From positions 8,611,001 through 8,675,000 of the forward strand of contig NC_017249.1 in NCBI RefSeq assembly GCF_000284375.1: a stretch of DNA of 64,000 nt, given 5' to 3'. Positions 8,264 to 19,488 of the stretch are shown piece after piece. The notes below the pieces were generated by a model. That model made no database searches. It was not told where the DNA came from and saw only the letters and a list, made by a program, of their open reading frames with translations. The position numbers and the translations under genes were made by a program. This DNA comes from Bradyrhizobium japonicum USDA 6. Its GTDB lineage: Bacteria > Pseudomonadota > Alphaproteobacteria > Rhizobiales > Xanthobacteraceae. Position 1 is the stretch's first letter, and each line of letters starts with the position of its first letter.

Positions 8264-10249
8264 ATGACGCAAGTCGACCACAACCGCATGGCCAACGCGA
8301 TCCGTGGCCTCTCGATGGACGCTGTCGAGAAGGCGAAATCGGGCCATCCCGGCCTGCCGATGGGCGCCGCCGACGTCGCCACGGTGCTGTTCACGCAATT
8401 CCTGAAATTCGACGCCGCAGTCACCGACTGGCCCGACCGCGACCGCTTCGTGCTCTCGGCCGGTCATGGTTCGATGCTGCTCTATTCGCTGCTGTATCTG
8501 ACCGGCAATGCCGGCATGACGCTGGATCAGCTCAAGCAGTTCCGCCAGCTCGGCGGCTTGACCCCGGGGCATCCCGAGAACTTCCACACCAAGGGCATCG
8601 AGACCACCACCGGTCCGCTCGGCCAGGGCATCTCGACCGCGGTCGGCATGGCGCTCGCCGAGAAGATGCTGGCCGCCGAGTTCGGCAAGAAGATCGTCGA
8701 CCACCACACCTACGTGCTCGCCTCCGACGGCGACCTGATGGAAGGCGTGTCGCAGGAAGCGATCGCGATGGCCGGGCACTGGAAGCTCGGCAAGCTGATC
8801 GTGCTCTACGACGACAACGGCATCTCGATCGACGGGCCGACCTCGATCTCCGATTCCGTCGACCAGGTGAAGCGCTTCAAGTCCGCGGGCTGGGCCGCCG
8901 AAAAGATCGACGGCCATGACCAGGCCGCCATTGCTGCAGCGATCACCCGCGCGCAAAAATCCAACAAGCCGACGCTGATCGCCTGCCGCACCACCATCGG
9001 CTTCGGCGCGCCGCACAAGGCCGGCACCGCGAAGGCGCATGGCGAGGCGCTCGGCGCCGACGAGCTCAAGGCCGCCAAGGAAAATCTCGGCATCTCGCTC
9101 GAGCCGTTCTCGGTGCCGGATGACGTGCTGAAGGCCTGGCGCGCAGCCGGCAGCCGCGGCGCGGCGGCACGGCAGGAATGGGAAGCACGGCTCGGTGAGC
9201 TCGGCAGCCGCAAGCGCGCCGAGTTCGAGCGCCGTCTGCGCCACGAGCGTCCGGCCTCGCTCGCGAAGGCGGTGCGCGCGTACAAGAAGGAGCTGCTGGA
9301 AAAGCCGATGACTGCGGCGACCCGCAAATCCTCGGAAGCGGTGATCGAAGTCATCGCCGGCGCGATGCCGATGGAATTCCTCGCCGGCTCCGCCGACCTC
9401 ACCGGCTCCAACAACAACAAGGCGAAGTCGGCCACAGCTTTCTCCGCCAAGACGCCGAAGGGCCGCTTCATCCATTACGGCATCCGCGAGCACGGCATGG
9501 CGGCCGCGATGAACGGCATCTTCCTGCATGGCGGCTTCGCGCCGAACGGCGCGACCTTCCTGGTGTTCACCGATTATGCGCGTCCCGCGATGCGCCTTGC
9601 CGCGTTGATGGGCGCCGGCGTCGTCTACGTGATGACGCACGATTCCATCGGCCTCGGCGAGGACGGCCCGACCCACCAGCCGGTCGAGCATCTCGCCGCA
9701 CTTCGCGCCATTCCGAACATGCGCGTGTTCCGCCCCGCCGACTCGATCGAGGTCGCCGAGTGCTGGGAGCTTGCGCTCAATCGTATCGACGGCCCGACCG
9801 TGCTGGCGTTGACGCGGCAGAACCTGCCGCAGCTCCGCACCAATGCGCCGAACGACAATCCCTGCGCGGCGGGCGCCTACGAGCTGGTCGCCGCCCAGGG
9901 CGAAGCCAAGGCGACGCTGTTCGCTTCCGGCTCCGAGGTCGAGATCGCGGTCGCCGCCCAGAAGCAGCTCGCCGAGCGCGGCATCGCGTCACGGGTGGTC
10001 TCGGTGCCCTCGCTCGAGCTTTTGTTAGCGCAACCAGAAGCCAAGCGCGCCGAGATCATCGGCAACGCACCGGTGAAGGTCGCGATCGAGGCCGCAGTGC
10101 GCTGGGGCTGGGATGCCGTGATCGGCCAGGATGGCGATTTTATCGGCATGCATTCGTTCGGTGCGAGCGCGCCGGCGAAGGATCTTTACAAGCATTTCGG
10201 CATTACCGCCGAGGCTGCGGTTAACGCTGTGCTGAAGCGCGTTAGCTGA
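8264..10249 (+). CDS. tkt: Transketolase
   Basis: A 661-residue thiamine-diphosphate enzyme of the pentose phosphate and Calvin pathways that transfers two-carbon units between sugar phosphates. Visible are the N-terminal [20 protein letters not shown], the ThDP motif [14 protein letters not shown], the catalytic Glu region [14 protein letters not shown] and the C-terminal transketolase domain. The start MTQVDHNRM was chosen over an in-frame start at 8144 because the extra 40 residues resemble no family. It is followed on the same strand by gap, pgk and an aldolase gene, a cbbTGKA-like order without RuBisCO in view. Confidence 0.95.
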   Translation: MTQVDHNRMANAIRGLSMDAVEKAKSGHPGLPMGAADVATVLFTQFLKFDAAVTDWPDRDRFVLSAGHGSMLLYSLLYLTGNAGMTLDQLKQFRQLGGLTPGHPENFHTKGIETTTGPLGQGISTAVGMALAEKMLAAEFGKKIVDHHTYVLASDGDLMEGVSQEAIAMAGHWKLGKLIVLYDDNGISIDGPTSISDSVDQVKRFKSAGWAAEKIDGHDQAAIAAAITRAQKSNKPTLIACRTTIGFGAPHKAGTAKAHGEALGADELKAAKENLGISLEPFSVPDDVLKAWRAAGSRGAAARQEWEARLGELGSRKRAEFERRLRHERPASLAKAVRAYKKELLEKPMTAATRKSSEAVIEVIAGAMPMEFLAGSADLTGSNNNKAKSATAFSAKTPKGRFIHYGIREHGMAAAMNGIFLHGGFAPNGATFLVFTDYARPAMRLAALMGAGVVYVMTHDSIGLGEDGPTHQPVEHLAALRAIPNMRVFRPADSIEVAECWELALNRIDGPTVLALTRQNLPQLRTNAPNDNPCAAGAYELVAAQGEAKATLFASGSEVEIAVAAQKQLAERGIASRVVSVPSLELLLAQPEAKRAEIIGNAPVKVAIEAAVRWGWDAVIGQDGDFIGMHSFGASAPAKDLYKHFGITAEAAVNAVLKRVS

Positions 10250-10302
10250 GAGTTGAGCTTGCCAAAAAAAAGGACTACGTAACGTCTCATATGATCAAGC
10301 AC

Positions 10303-10321
10303 CGCCCGGCCGAACCGGGCG
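10303..10321. repeat. Hairpin between tkt and gap
   Basis: CGCCCGG and CCGGGCG form a perfect 7-bp stem around CCGAA. No T-run follows on the plus strand, so termination is doubtful. It may stabilise the tkt mRNA end or be a small repeat. Confidence 0.4.
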
Positions 10322-10418
10322 TCCGCCCCTAAAAAACCCTCGCAGGCGCGTAGAGCGCGTTGTGCGGGATGATTAGGCTTATCGAACCCGTCATTGAACG
10401 GTCATAAGGAGATGAAAC

Positions 10419-11426
<1,008 letters not shown>

Positions 11427-11431
11427 CGCCG

Positions 11432-11558
11432 CTCTCGTGTCCCGGACGCGATGCAGCGTGAAACGCTGCGTCGCAGATCCGGGACGCATGTCCCTCCAGC
11501 GTAGGTCCCGGTTCTGCACAGCGGCACTCCGCGCCGCTATGCGCCCGGGACAAGAGAG
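11432..11558. repeat. Dispersed palindromic repeat (GTCCCGG type)
   Basis: The outer arms are CTCTCGTGTCCCGG and CCGGGACAAGAGAG. Inside are an arm pair around GCAGCGTGAAACGCTGC and further GC-rich hairpins. The repeat fills the gap between gap and pgk. Related copies are at 13911, 26531, 31648, 31726, 40770, 45281 and 50491. Confidence 0.7.
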
Positions 11559-11564
11559 TGTCCG

Positions 11565-12761
11565 ATGACCAACAAATTCCGCACCCTCGACGACGTCGAT
11601 GTGAAGGGCAAGCGCGTGCTGCTGCGCGTCGATCTCAACGTGCCCATGGACAACGGGCGCGTCACCGACGCGACCCGGCTCGAGCGCGTCGCGCCGACCA
11701 TCACCGAAATCTCGGACAAGGGCGGCAAGGTCATCCTGCTCGCGCATTTCGGCCGGCCGAAGGGACGCGACCCCAAGGAGTCGCTCAAACCGGTTGCCGA
11801 AGCGCTGTCGAAAGTCGTGAACAGGCCCGTCGCCTTCGCCGACGACTGTGTCGGCGAGCCCGCAGCCACGGCCGTGGCGGCGTTGAAGGACGGCGACATC
11901 CTGTGCCTGGAAAACACCCGCTTCCACAAGGAAGAGGAAAAGAACGATCCCGCCTTCGTCGCGGAGTTGGCAAAACTCGGCGACATCTGGGTCAATGACG
12001 CCTTCTCGGCCGCGCACCGCGCCCATGCCACGACCGAAGGCCTCGGCCACAAGCTGCCGGCCTATGCTGGCCGCACCATGCAGGCCGAGCTCGTCGCGCT
12101 GGAGAAGGCGCTGGGCTCGCCGACCAAGCCCGTCATCGCGATCATCGGCGGTGCCAAGGTCTCGACCAAGATCGATCTGCTCGAAAACCTCGTGACCAAG
12201 GTCGATGCGCTCGTGATCGGCGGCGGCATGGCCAACACCTTCCTGCACGCCCAGGGCGTCGCGGTCGGCAAGTCGCTGGCCGAGAAGGATCTCGCCGCGA
12301 CTGCGATCCGCATCATGGAGAAGGCGGAAGCCGCCAATTGCGCGATCATCCTGCCGGTGGACGCCACCGTCGCCTATCATTTCGCGGCGAACGCGCCCTC
12401 GCATGCCTACGGGCTCGATGCGATCCCCGCCGACGGCATGATCCTCGACGTCGGCCCGCAGTCGATCGCGCGCGTCCACGCGGCGATCGACGACGCCGCC
12501 ACGCTGGTCTGGAACGGACCGCTCGGCGCCTTCGAGATGCAGCCGTTCGACCGCGGCACCGTGTCGGCCGCCAAGCATGCCGCCGAGCGCACCAAGGCCA
12601 AGAAGCTGATCTCGATCGCGGGCGGCGGCGACACGGTCGCGGCCCTCAACCAGGCCCACGTGGCCGGTCAATTCACCTACGTCTCGACCGCCGGTGGCGC
12701 ATTTCTTGAATGGATGGAAGGCAAGCCCCTTCCCGGCGTCGAAGTTCTGCGCACCAAGTAA
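11565..12761 (+). CDS. pgk: Phosphoglycerate kinase
   Basis: A 398-residue monomeric kinase interconverting 1,3-bisphosphoglycerate and 3-phosphoglycerate. Conserved features are the N-terminal [11 protein letters not shown] substrate loop, [10 protein letters not shown], the [14 protein letters not shown] segment, the hinge [11 protein letters not shown] and the C-terminal nucleotide region ([12 protein letters not shown]) with the [13 protein letters not shown] end. It lies between gap and the broken class II aldolase gene on the same strand. Confidence 0.97.
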   Translation: MTNKFRTLDDVDVKGKRVLLRVDLNVPMDNGRVTDATRLERVAPTITEISDKGGKVILLAHFGRPKGRDPKESLKPVAEALSKVVNRPVAFADDCVGEPAATAVAALKDGDILCLENTRFHKEEEKNDPAFVAELAKLGDIWVNDAFSAAHRAHATTEGLGHKLPAYAGRTMQAELVALEKALGSPTKPVIAIIGGAKVSTKIDLLENLVTKVDALVIGGGMANTFLHAQGVAVGKSLAEKDLAATAIRIMEKAEAANCAIILPVDATVAYHFAANAPSHAYGLDAIPADGMILDVGPQSIARVHAAIDDAATLVWNGPLGAFEMQPFDRGTVSAAKHAAERTKAKKLISIAGGGDTVAALNQAHVAGQFTYVSTAGGAFLEWMEGKPLPGVEVLRTK

Positions 12762-12813
12762 TCAGTCGGCCTTTTAAGTCGGCCTTGCAGGCCCAAACCG
12801 GAGAAAAAGACAG

Positions 12814-13880
12814 ATGGCTCGGATCACGTTACGTCAATTGCTCGACCATGCAGCGGAGAACGATTACGGCGTACCGGCCTTCAACATCAACAACATGGAG
12901 CAGGCGCTGGCGATCATGGACGCGGCCAACACGGTTGACGCGCCCGTCATCATCCAGGCCTCGCGCGGTGCGCGCTCCTACGCCAACGACATCATGCTCA
13001 AGCACATGATGGACGCGGTGACCGAGATCTATCCGCACATTCCGGTCTGCGTGCATCTCGACCACGGCAACGAGGCCGCGACCTGCATGACCGCGATCCA
13101 GGCCGGCTTCACCTCGGTGATGATGGACGGCTCGCTCAAGGCCGACGGCAAGACCCCGGCGACTGGAACTACAATGTCGGCGTCACCAAGACCGTGACCG
13201 ACATGGCCCATCTCGGCGGCATCTCGGTCGAGGGTGAGCTCGGCGTGCTCGGCTCGCTCGAGACCGGCATGGGCGACAAGGAAGACGGCCACGGCGCCGA
13301 AGGCAAGCTGAGCCACGACCAGCTGCTGACCAATCCGGACGAGGCCGTGAAGTTCGTCCAGGAGACCAAGGTCGACGCGCTCGCGATCGCGATGGGGACC
13401 TCGCACGGCGCCTACAAATTCACCCGCAAGCCTGACGGCGACATCCTCGCCATGAACGTGATCGAGGAGATCCACCGCAAGCTGCCGAACACGCATCTGG
13501 TGATGCACGGCTCCTCCTCGGTGCCGCAGGACCTCCAGGACATCATCAACGAGTTCGGCGGCAAGATGAAGCCGACCTGGGGTGTGCCGGTCGCCGAGAT
13601 CCAGCGCGGCATCAAGAACGGCGTGCGCAAGATAAACATCGACACCGACAACCGCATGGCGATGACCGGCCAGATCCGCAAGGTGTTCAAGGAGCACCCG
13701 GAAGAGTTCGATCCGCGCAAGTACCTGAAGCCCGCCATGGAAGCCATGACCAAGCTGTGCAAGCAGCGGCTCCAGGAGTTCAATACCGCAGGCCAGGCCT
13801 CCAAGTTCAAGAAGGTCCTGACCCCCGCCGAGATGGCCAAGCGCTACGCCAAGGGCGAGCTGGATCCCCGCGTCGCGTAG
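12814..13880 (+). pseudogene. fbaA: Class II fructose-bisphosphate aldolase, frameshifted
   Basis: The gene encodes a zinc-dependent aldolase (start [27 protein letters not shown] metal-binding segment; [14 protein letters not shown] near the C terminus), but as read it is split into two frames. After ADGKTP the first frame ends in unrelated TTMSASPRP, whereas the expected [12 protein letters not shown] continues one frame over. One base is missing near 13160, where GCGAC replaces an expected GCN-GAC. Both parts are otherwise well conserved and no other lesion is seen, so it is either a recent inactivation or a sequencing error. An intact class I aldolase follows 236 bases on, so loss could be tolerated. 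A Shine-Dalgarno-like GGAGAAA precedes the start. Confidence 0.85.
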
Positions 13881-13910
13881 CGATCGCGGTGGCGTAAGCC
13901 CCTCAGGCCC

Positions 13911-14018
13911 ATTCCCGGGTCGCTCCGGGACACGCGAAGCGTGGGCCCGGAATCCATAACCACAGCCTGGGGTTATGGATTCCGGGCCTGCGCCTTTCGG
14001 CGCATCCCGGAATGACAG
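13911..14018. repeat. Dispersed palindromic repeat with a 16-bp perfect stem
   Basis: CCCGGAATCCATAACC at 13946-13961 pairs perfectly with GGTTATGGATTCCGGG at 13971-13986 around a 9-base loop. Outer CCGGG-type arms flank it. It occupies the gap between the two aldolase genes and belongs to the GTCCCGG family. Confidence 0.7.
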
Positions 14019-14116
14019 AAAGCCCCTTTACCCTGCGACGAACGTTAACTCGGCAATTGCCCGAGAACGGTCTATTTTCACAGGCAAGGGCAGAATCGTT
14101 TTGGGAGGACCTCTCG

Positions 14117-15142
14117 ATGAATCTGACTGAGCTCAACAGGATCGCGACCGCCATGGTCGCGCCCGGCAAGGGCATCCTTGCCGCCGACGAATCCTCCGGC
14201 ACCATCAAGAAGCGCTTTGACGCGATCGGGGTGGAATCGACGGAATCAAATCGCCGCGACTATCGCGAGATGCTGTTCCGCTCCAGGGAGGCCATGAGCC
14301 AGTACATCTCCGGCGTGATCCTCTATGACGAGACGATCTGGCAGGATGCGAAGGACGGCACGCCCCTGGTCAAGCTGATCGAACAGAGCGGCGCCATCCC
14401 AGGCATCAAGGTCGACGAGGGCACGCAAGCCCTGCCGATGTGTCCGGGCGAGCTCGTCACCGTCGGGCTCGACAAGCTCGCCGAACGCCTGAGGAAATAT
14501 TACGAGCGCGGCGCGCGCTTCGCCAAATGGCGCGCGGTGATCGATATCGGCAGCGGCATTCCCTCGATGACCGCGATCGGCGTCAACGCCCATGCGCTGG
14601 CTCGCTACGCAGCGCTGTGCCAGGCCGCGCAGATCGTGCCGATCGTCGAGCCTGAGGTGCTGATGGACGGCGATCACGACATCGACCGCTGCTATGAGGT
14701 GACGACCCGCGTGCTCAACAAGACCTTCCAGGAATTGCGCGTGCAGCGCGTTGCGCTCGAAGGCATGGTGCTGAAGCCGAACATGGCGATCTCCGGCAAG
14801 AAATGCGCGAAGCAGGCCTCCGTCGAGGAAGTCGCGGAGAAGACAATTCGGCTGCTGAAGGCCTGCGTGCCCGCGGCCGTGCCCGGCATCGCCTTCCTCT
14901 CCGGCGGCCAGTCGGACGAAGAGGCGACGGCGCATCTCAACGCCATGCACAAGCTCGGGCCGCTGCCCTGGGGCCTGACCTTCTCCTACGGCCGCGCGCT
15001 GCAGGCCGCGCCGCAGAAGGCCTGGTCCGGCAAGGCCGAGAATGTCGCAGCCGGCCAAAATGCATTCAGCCATCGCGCCCGGATGAATGGTCTGGCGTCC
15101 AAGGGCGAATGGCAAAGCAGCCTGGAAAAGAAAGCAGCCTAG
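14117..15142 (+). CDS. Class I fructose-bisphosphate aldolase
   Basis: A 341-residue aldolase of the Schiff-base (class I, eukaryote-like) type. Visible are GKGILAADESSGTIKKRF near the N terminus, the region IVEPEVLMDGDHD and the active-site lysine (Lys220) in EGMVLKPNM. GGQSDEEATAHLNA follows. The start at 14117 has GGGAGG upstream. An in-frame codon at 14012 would add 35 residues that match nothing. It shares the strand with tkt, gap and pgk and can replace the frameshifted class II enzyme. A ThiE-like gene begins 3 bases after its stop. Confidence 0.95.
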   Translation: MNLTELNRIATAMVAPGKGILAADESSGTIKKRFDAIGVESTESNRRDYREMLFRSREAMSQYISGVILYDETIWQDAKDGTPLVKLIEQSGAIPGIKVDEGTQALPMCPGELVTVGLDKLAERLRKYYERGARFAKWRAVIDIGSGIPSMTAIGVNAHALARYAALCQAAQIVPIVEPEVLMDGDHDIDRCYEVTTRVLNKTFQELRVQRVALEGMVLKPNMAISGKKCAKQASVEEVAEKTIRLLKACVPAAVPGIAFLSGGQSDEEATAHLNAMHKLGPLPWGLTFSYGRALQAAPQKAWSGKAENVAAGQNAFSHRARMNGLASKGEWQSSLEKKAA

Positions 15143-15145
15143 ATC

Positions 15146-15835
15146 TTGTCGAACAAATCGCCTCCGCCGCGCCCGGCGCCGCGCCTCTATCTCGCGACGC
15201 CTGCCGTCGATGATCCCGCTGCGTTCGTCGCCGAGCTACCGGGCCTGCTCGCTGCCGCCGACATCGCGGCCGTGCTGCTGCGGCTGAAGGAGACCGACCA
15301 GCGCACCATGATCACGCGCATCAAGGCGCTGGCCCCGCCGGTCCAGAAGGCGGGCGCCGCGCTGCTCGTTGAAGGTCATGCCGAACTGGTCGCACGTGGC
15401 GGCGCCGACGGCGCGCACCTACCCGGCATCGCCGCGCTGAAAGAGGCGCTGCCATCGCTCAAGCCCGATCGCATCGCCGGCGTCGGCGGGCTGACGACGC
15501 GACACCATTCCATGGATGCGGGTGAGATGGGCGCGGACTATGTGCTGTTCGGCGAGCCTGATGCAAAGGGCCAACGCCCGTCGTCCCAGGCGATCGCCGA
15601 GCGACTGGACTGGTGGGCCGAGCTGTTCGAGCCGCCCTGCGTCGGCTTTGCCACCTCGCTCGAAGAGGCGCACGACTTCGCCGCCAGCGGCGCCGATTTC
15701 GTGCTGGTCGGCGATTTCGTCTGGTCCGACCCGCGCGGTCCCAAGGCCGCGCTGATCGAGGTCGACGCTGCGATCAAGAAGGCCCATGCGGCTGCGCTTG
15801 TTGGTCAAGATCCTGCGGGCCAGGAGCACGGCTAG
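15146..15835 (+). CDS. Thiamine phosphate synthase-like protein (ThiE/TenI family)
   Basis: A 229-residue TIM-barrel protein of the ThiE/TenI family. Features are LYLATPAVDDP at the first strand, ADGAHLPG in the middle and GADYVLFGEPD, GADFVLVGDFVW at the C-terminal phosphate-binding strands. ThiE joins the thiazole and pyrimidine halves of thiamine. The usual phosphate-loop residues are only partly preserved, so a divergent role is possible. The start is a TTG three bases after the class I aldolase stop, suggesting translational coupling. Linkage to a transketolase cluster fits a thiamine-related role but does not prove it. Confidence 0.8.
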   Translation: MSNKSPPPRPAPRLYLATPAVDDPAAFVAELPGLLAAADIAAVLLRLKETDQRTMITRIKALAPPVQKAGAALLVEGHAELVARGGADGAHLPGIAALKEALPSLKPDRIAGVGGLTTRHHSMDAGEMGADYVLFGEPDAKGQRPSSQAIAERLDWWAELFEPPCVGFATSLEEAHDFAASGADFVLVGDFVWSDPRGPKAALIEVDAAIKKAHAAALVGQDPAGQEHG

Positions 15836-15843
15836 CGCCCGAC

Positions 15844-16926
15844 ATGAAGTTCCCGCGCATCACCATCCTGGCCACGCTGCTGCTGACGGCGCCCGCGGCC
15901 GCGCAGCTCCAGATCACGCCGCCGGTAACAACGCCGGGCGCCGTGCCTGAGAAACAGAAGCCCAAGCCGCCCCCGGCCGCCAAGAAGAAGGAGGCCGCGC
16001 CGGCGCCAAAACCTTCGGCCTCGCCCAAGCCGGCCGCTTCGCCCAAGCCGGCGCTGCCCGCAACCGTGATCCCCGCACCGGCCGCCGACAATCCCAATGT
16101 CGATCTGGTGTTCGGCGCCTATCAGCGCGGCCAGTACAAGACGGCGTTCGATCTCGCCACCGCCCGCGCACAGGCGGGCGATCCCAAGGCGATGACCATG
16201 CTCGGCGAGCTCTATTCCAACGCCATGGGCATCCGCCGCGACTACGCCAAGGCGCTGGAATGGTACAAGCGCGCCGCCGATGCCGGCGACCGCGAGGCGA
16301 TGTTCGCGCTCGCCATGCTGCGAATTTCCGGCCGCGGCGGCTCGGTCGACAAAGGCGAGGCCGTGAAGCTGATGGCTTCCGCCGCCAAGCTCGGCGAGCC
16401 CAAGGCGGCCTATAACCTCGCGCTGCTCTACCTCGACGGCCAGACCCTGCCGCAGGACGTCAAGCGGTCCGCCGAGCTGCTGCGTCAGGCCGCCGACGCC
16501 GGCCTGCCCGAGGCGCAATACGCGCTGGCGACCTTCTACAAGGAAGGCACCGGCGTGCCGAAGGACCCGGAACGCGCGGTGCGCCTGCTCCAGGCGGCTT
16601 CACTGGCAGACAATGTCGATGCCGAGGTCGAATATGCCATCGCCATGTTCAACGGCACCGGCACGCCGAAGAACCAGCCGGCCGCCGTCGCGTTGCTCCG
16701 CAAGGCCTCCCGCCAGGGCAGCGCGATCGCGCAGAACCGCCTTGCCTGGGTGCTGATCAACGGCATGGGCACGTCCGTAGACAAGGTCGAGGGCTTTAAA
16801 TGGCACCTGGTGGCGAAAACCGCCGGCAAGGGCGATCCGGAGCTCGACAAGCAATTGTCCGACCTGCCGGCCGAGGACCGGGGCAAGGCCGAGGCCGCCG
16901 CCAAAAAATGGCTCGGGACCAAATGA
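15844..16926 (+). CDS. Exported SEL1-repeat (TPR-like) protein
   Basis: A 360-residue protein with an N-terminal signal peptide (MKFPRITILATLLLTAPAAA). A low-complexity Pro/Lys/Ala linker follows (about 35-80), then five or six SEL1 repeats such as AMTMLGELYSNAMGIRRDYA and AQYALATFYKEGTGVPKDPE. Such proteins are periplasmic scaffolds, and the partner is not evident. The ATG follows the ThiE-like stop by 8 bases. The open frame extends upstream to 15613, but that part is a shadow of the ThiE-like gene. Confidence 0.88.
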   Translation: MKFPRITILATLLLTAPAAAQLQITPPVTTPGAVPEKQKPKPPPAAKKKEAAPAPKPSASPKPAASPKPALPATVIPAPAADNPNVDLVFGAYQRGQYKTAFDLATARAQAGDPKAMTMLGELYSNAMGIRRDYAKALEWYKRAADAGDREAMFALAMLRISGRGGSVDKGEAVKLMASAAKLGEPKAAYNLALLYLDGQTLPQDVKRSAELLRQAADAGLPEAQYALATFYKEGTGVPKDPERAVRLLQAASLADNVDAEVEYAIAMFNGTGTPKNQPAAVALLRKASRQGSAIAQNRLAWVLINGMGTSVDKVEGFKWHLVAKTAGKGDPELDKQLSDLPAEDRGKAEAAAKKWLGTK

Positions 16927-17010
16927 CTTGACGCAAACGCCCTCGCAGGGCACCCCATCCTTCAAACAGGCGCGATTTCGCGCCATTTCCCCCGATCAAG
17001 ACCAGAGCAC

Positions 17011-17796
17011 ATGCTGTATTCCGCCACTATCAACGTCATGGTCAAGGCCGCGCGCCGCGCCGGCCGCAGCCTCAAGCGCGATCTCGGCGAGATCGAGCAT
17101 CTCCAGGTCTCGCTGAAGGGGCCGGCCAATTTCGTCTCGCTGGCCGACAAGCGCGCCGAGGAGATCCTCTATCAGGACCTCGCCAAGGCCCGTCCCGGCT
17201 ACGGCTTCATCGGCGAGGAAGGCGGCACCCGCGAGGGCACCGACAAGAGCCACACCTGGATCGTCGACCCGCTCGACGGCACCACCAACTTCCTGCACGG
17301 CATCCCGCAATTCGCGATCTCGATCGGCCTCGTGCGCGAGGGCACGATCATTGCGGGCGTGATCTACAACCCCGCCAATGACGAGCTCTACATCGCCGAG
17401 CGCGGCAAGGGCGCCTTCCTCAACGACCAGCGCCTGCGCGTGGCCGGCCGCCGCCAGCTCAACGAATGCGTGGTGGCCTGCGGCCTGCCCCATATCGGCC
17501 GCGGCGACCACGAGGAATTCCGCCGCGAGATGACCGCGATCCAGGACCGCGTCGCGGGCCTGCGCCGTTTCGGCGCCGCCTCCCTCGACCTGGCCTTCGT
17601 CGCCGCCGGCCGCCTCGACGGCTACTGGGAGCGCAACCTGCAATCCTGGGACATCGCCGCCGGCATGATCATGGTGCGCGAGGCAGGCGGCACGGTAAGC
17701 GACATCGCAACGCCGGGCGACGCGCTGGTCACGGGCGACGTCGTGTGCGGCAATGAGTTCGTGCACGGCGAGCTGGTGAAGATCTTGCGGAAGTAG
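17011..17796 (+). CDS. suhB: Inositol monophosphatase family protein (SuhB)
   Basis: A 261-residue Mg-dependent phosphatase. Metal-binding motifs are GEEGG (about 69), the signature WIVDPLDGTTNFLHG (about 83-97) and SWDIAAGMIMVREAGG near the C terminus. Substrates in the family include inositol phosphates and related sugar phosphates. SuhB also binds the transcription machinery in some bacteria. It lies 84 bases after the SEL1 protein on the same strand and is the last gene of this run. Confidence 0.93.
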   Translation: MLYSATINVMVKAARRAGRSLKRDLGEIEHLQVSLKGPANFVSLADKRAEEILYQDLAKARPGYGFIGEEGGTREGTDKSHTWIVDPLDGTTNFLHGIPQFAISIGLVREGTIIAGVIYNPANDELYIAERGKGAFLNDQRLRVAGRRQLNECVVACGLPHIGRGDHEEFRREMTAIQDRVAGLRRFGAASLDLAFVAAGRLDGYWERNLQSWDIAAGMIMVREAGGTVSDIATPGDALVTGDVVCGNEFVHGELVKILRK

Positions 17797-17822
17797 GCGT
17801 CCGACGGCTCGACCTGCAACGA

Positions 17823-18950
17823 TTAAGAGTCGTCTTCGTCGGATTCCTCGTCCCGATATTCACCGCCAATGGTCAGGCCCTCGATCGTCGTGGCGCCTTT
17901 CGGCTTGATCACCCGGCGAAGCGGGACCGAACTCTCGCTTCGCAATGCCTCCATCAACTGCTTCGAGTGGGTGACAATCCAGATGTCCGCGCGGCGTGAC
18001 GCCTTGGCGATCAGCCGGGCCAATGGCGCGAGCAGCGACGGATGCAGGCTGGTCTCCGGTTCGTTCAGCGCGATGAAGGGCGGCAGCCGATAGCCCATGA
18101 ATACCGCGAGCAGGCAGATATATTTCAGCGTTCCATCGGACAATTCGTGGGCCTTGAACGGCCGCGGCATATCCGCCAGTTGCAAATCAAATTCGCACCA
18201 ACCATTTTCTTCCCATGCGCGGAGCTCAGCGCCCGGGAATGCATCCTGGATCGCGTCCTGCAAGTCGATGGCATCTTCCCGAATGAAATAAAGTGTTGCC
18301 AGGGCCGCGGCCAAATCGCTTCCGTCGGCGCTGAGCGAGGGCGTCGTGATCGCCAGGCAAGGCTTTCGTATCGGTGATGCCGGATCGGTGCGAAAGTCGT
18401 GGTAGAAGCGCCAGCCCAGCATTGCGTTTCTGATCAAATCGATTTCGGGGCATTCCTTGCCATCGGAAAAGCCCGCGAGCGCCGTCTCGGACGGCAGCAC
18501 CGCGTCCTTGTGGCTGCTCCATGCGCCGCTCTCGCCGCGGATGCTGACGAGCGAATTCTTCCGTTCCATCAGTTGAATCGTTCGTTTGCCCTGTGCCGTC
18601 TCGATACTTTCGGTCTTGATCATCGGCTCGCTGGAAAACGCCGCCTCAAGCGGGCCAGGAAATCCGATCTCAATGGAATATTTGATACGGTCGAATTTGG
18701 CCGACAACCGCAGTCGCCCATCTTCGCCGCGTTTGCGGATGCCGGACCAGCAGACTGAATTCAATCCGCCTTCGTCGGCGATCGTGCGCGTGATCCGCCC
18801 GCTTGCCGCATCGCGCAAGAGCGACAAGGACTTGTAGAGATTGGATTTGCCGACACCATTCTCGCCCACAAACACGGACAGGGGGTGGATTGGTATGGAG
18901 AGCCGCCGAATGGAGCGATAGTTCGAGATCGCAATTTCGGTCGGACGCAT
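17823..18950 (-). CDS. Predicted AAA ATPase (ABC/SMC-like, COG4637 type)
   Basis: A 375-residue ATPase of the AAA_21/COG4637 kind. It has Walker A FVGENGVGKSN (about 28-38), a signature-like ELSDGTLKYICLLAVF (about 265), Walker B with FIALNEPETSLHPSL (about 290) and IVTHSKQLMEAL. The C terminus is very acidic (RDEESDEDDS). Single genes of this type occur widely and are sometimes associated with defence or DNA repair, but here there is no partner nuclease next to it. The start may be GTG 18953 or ATG 18950. It converges with suhB. Confidence 0.85.
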   Translation of the reverse strand: MRPTEIAISNYRSIRRLSIPIHPLSVFVGENGVGKSNLYKSLSLLRDAASGRITRTIADEGGLNSVCWSGIRKRGEDGRLRLSAKFDRIKYSIEIGFPGPLEAAFSSEPMIKTESIETAQGKRTIQLMERKNSLVSIRGESGAWSSHKDAVLPSETALAGFSDGKECPEIDLIRNAMLGWRFYHDFRTDPASPIRKPCLAITTPSLSADGSDLAAALATLYFIREDAIDLQDAIQDAFPGAELRAWEENGWCEFDLQLADMPRPFKAHELSDGTLKYICLLAVFMGYRLPPFIALNEPETSLHPSLLAPLARLIAKASRRADIWIVTHSKQLMEALRSESSVPLRRVIKPKGATTIEGLTIGGEYRDEESDEDDS

Positions 18951-19127
18951 CACATGCTCTCAATCGGCAGGTGTGCATTGGCGGCGTAGCGCGAACACAC
19001 CTGCTTTCAATCCAGGGATGCAGTCTGGATCGACGCTCCCGCGAAAGCAAGCCGAACGCCTTCTTGACGTCGCGCGACGTGGAGGCCGCTAAATCGCGGC
19101 CTCCGGTCTCGCGTCATACCCAGCCGA

Positions 19128-19379
19128 TTACCACGCCACCCATTTGCGGCCGTGCCAATAGCCGCGGCCCTCGTGCTCGCGGAAGGCAAACTTTTCGCGC
19201 GGGCCCCAGTGCCAATTGTCCTCATGGACGACTACGCCCGCTTCGTGAGGAAAGTCGTAGGCCTCATGCGTGTGCCAGCAGGTGTGGCCCTTACACACGA
19301 TCGCCGCCGACGCGGTGAAGGTCGACATCATCAGCACGCCGGTGCCGACAGCGGCTGCGGCAAGGATCTTCTTCAACAT
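19128..19379 (-). CDS. Small exported His/Trp-rich protein
   Basis: An 83-residue protein with a signal peptide (MLKKILAAAAVGTGVLMMST, cleaved near ASA-AIV). The mature part is rich in His and Trp (KGHTCWHTHEAYDF, EDNWHWG, HEGRGYWHGRKWVAW) and has two cysteines. I recall similar small proteins in Bradyrhizobium but know no function. Metal binding or cell-envelope association is conceivable from the histidine content. It stands alone between the ATPase gene and the RND operon. Confidence 0.8.
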   Translation of the reverse strand: MLKKILAAAAVGTGVLMMSTFTASAAIVCKGHTCWHTHEAYDFPHEAGVVVHEDNWHWGPREKFAFREHEGRGYWHGRKWVAW

Positions 19380-19488
19380 TTGGACGTCATCTCCGTGGAA
19401 CCCCTAACCCCGCGGGCAAACAGATTTGCCGACGTCCGGTTCCATGAGAGAACGTGAAGGTTTCGTAAGGATCGGAGTGCGCCTTAGC

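Noticed and set aside
17823..18950. AAA ATPase as part of a defence system
   Set aside because: No nuclease, reverse transcriptase or other effector gene is adjacent. Neighbours are suhB and a small exported protein.
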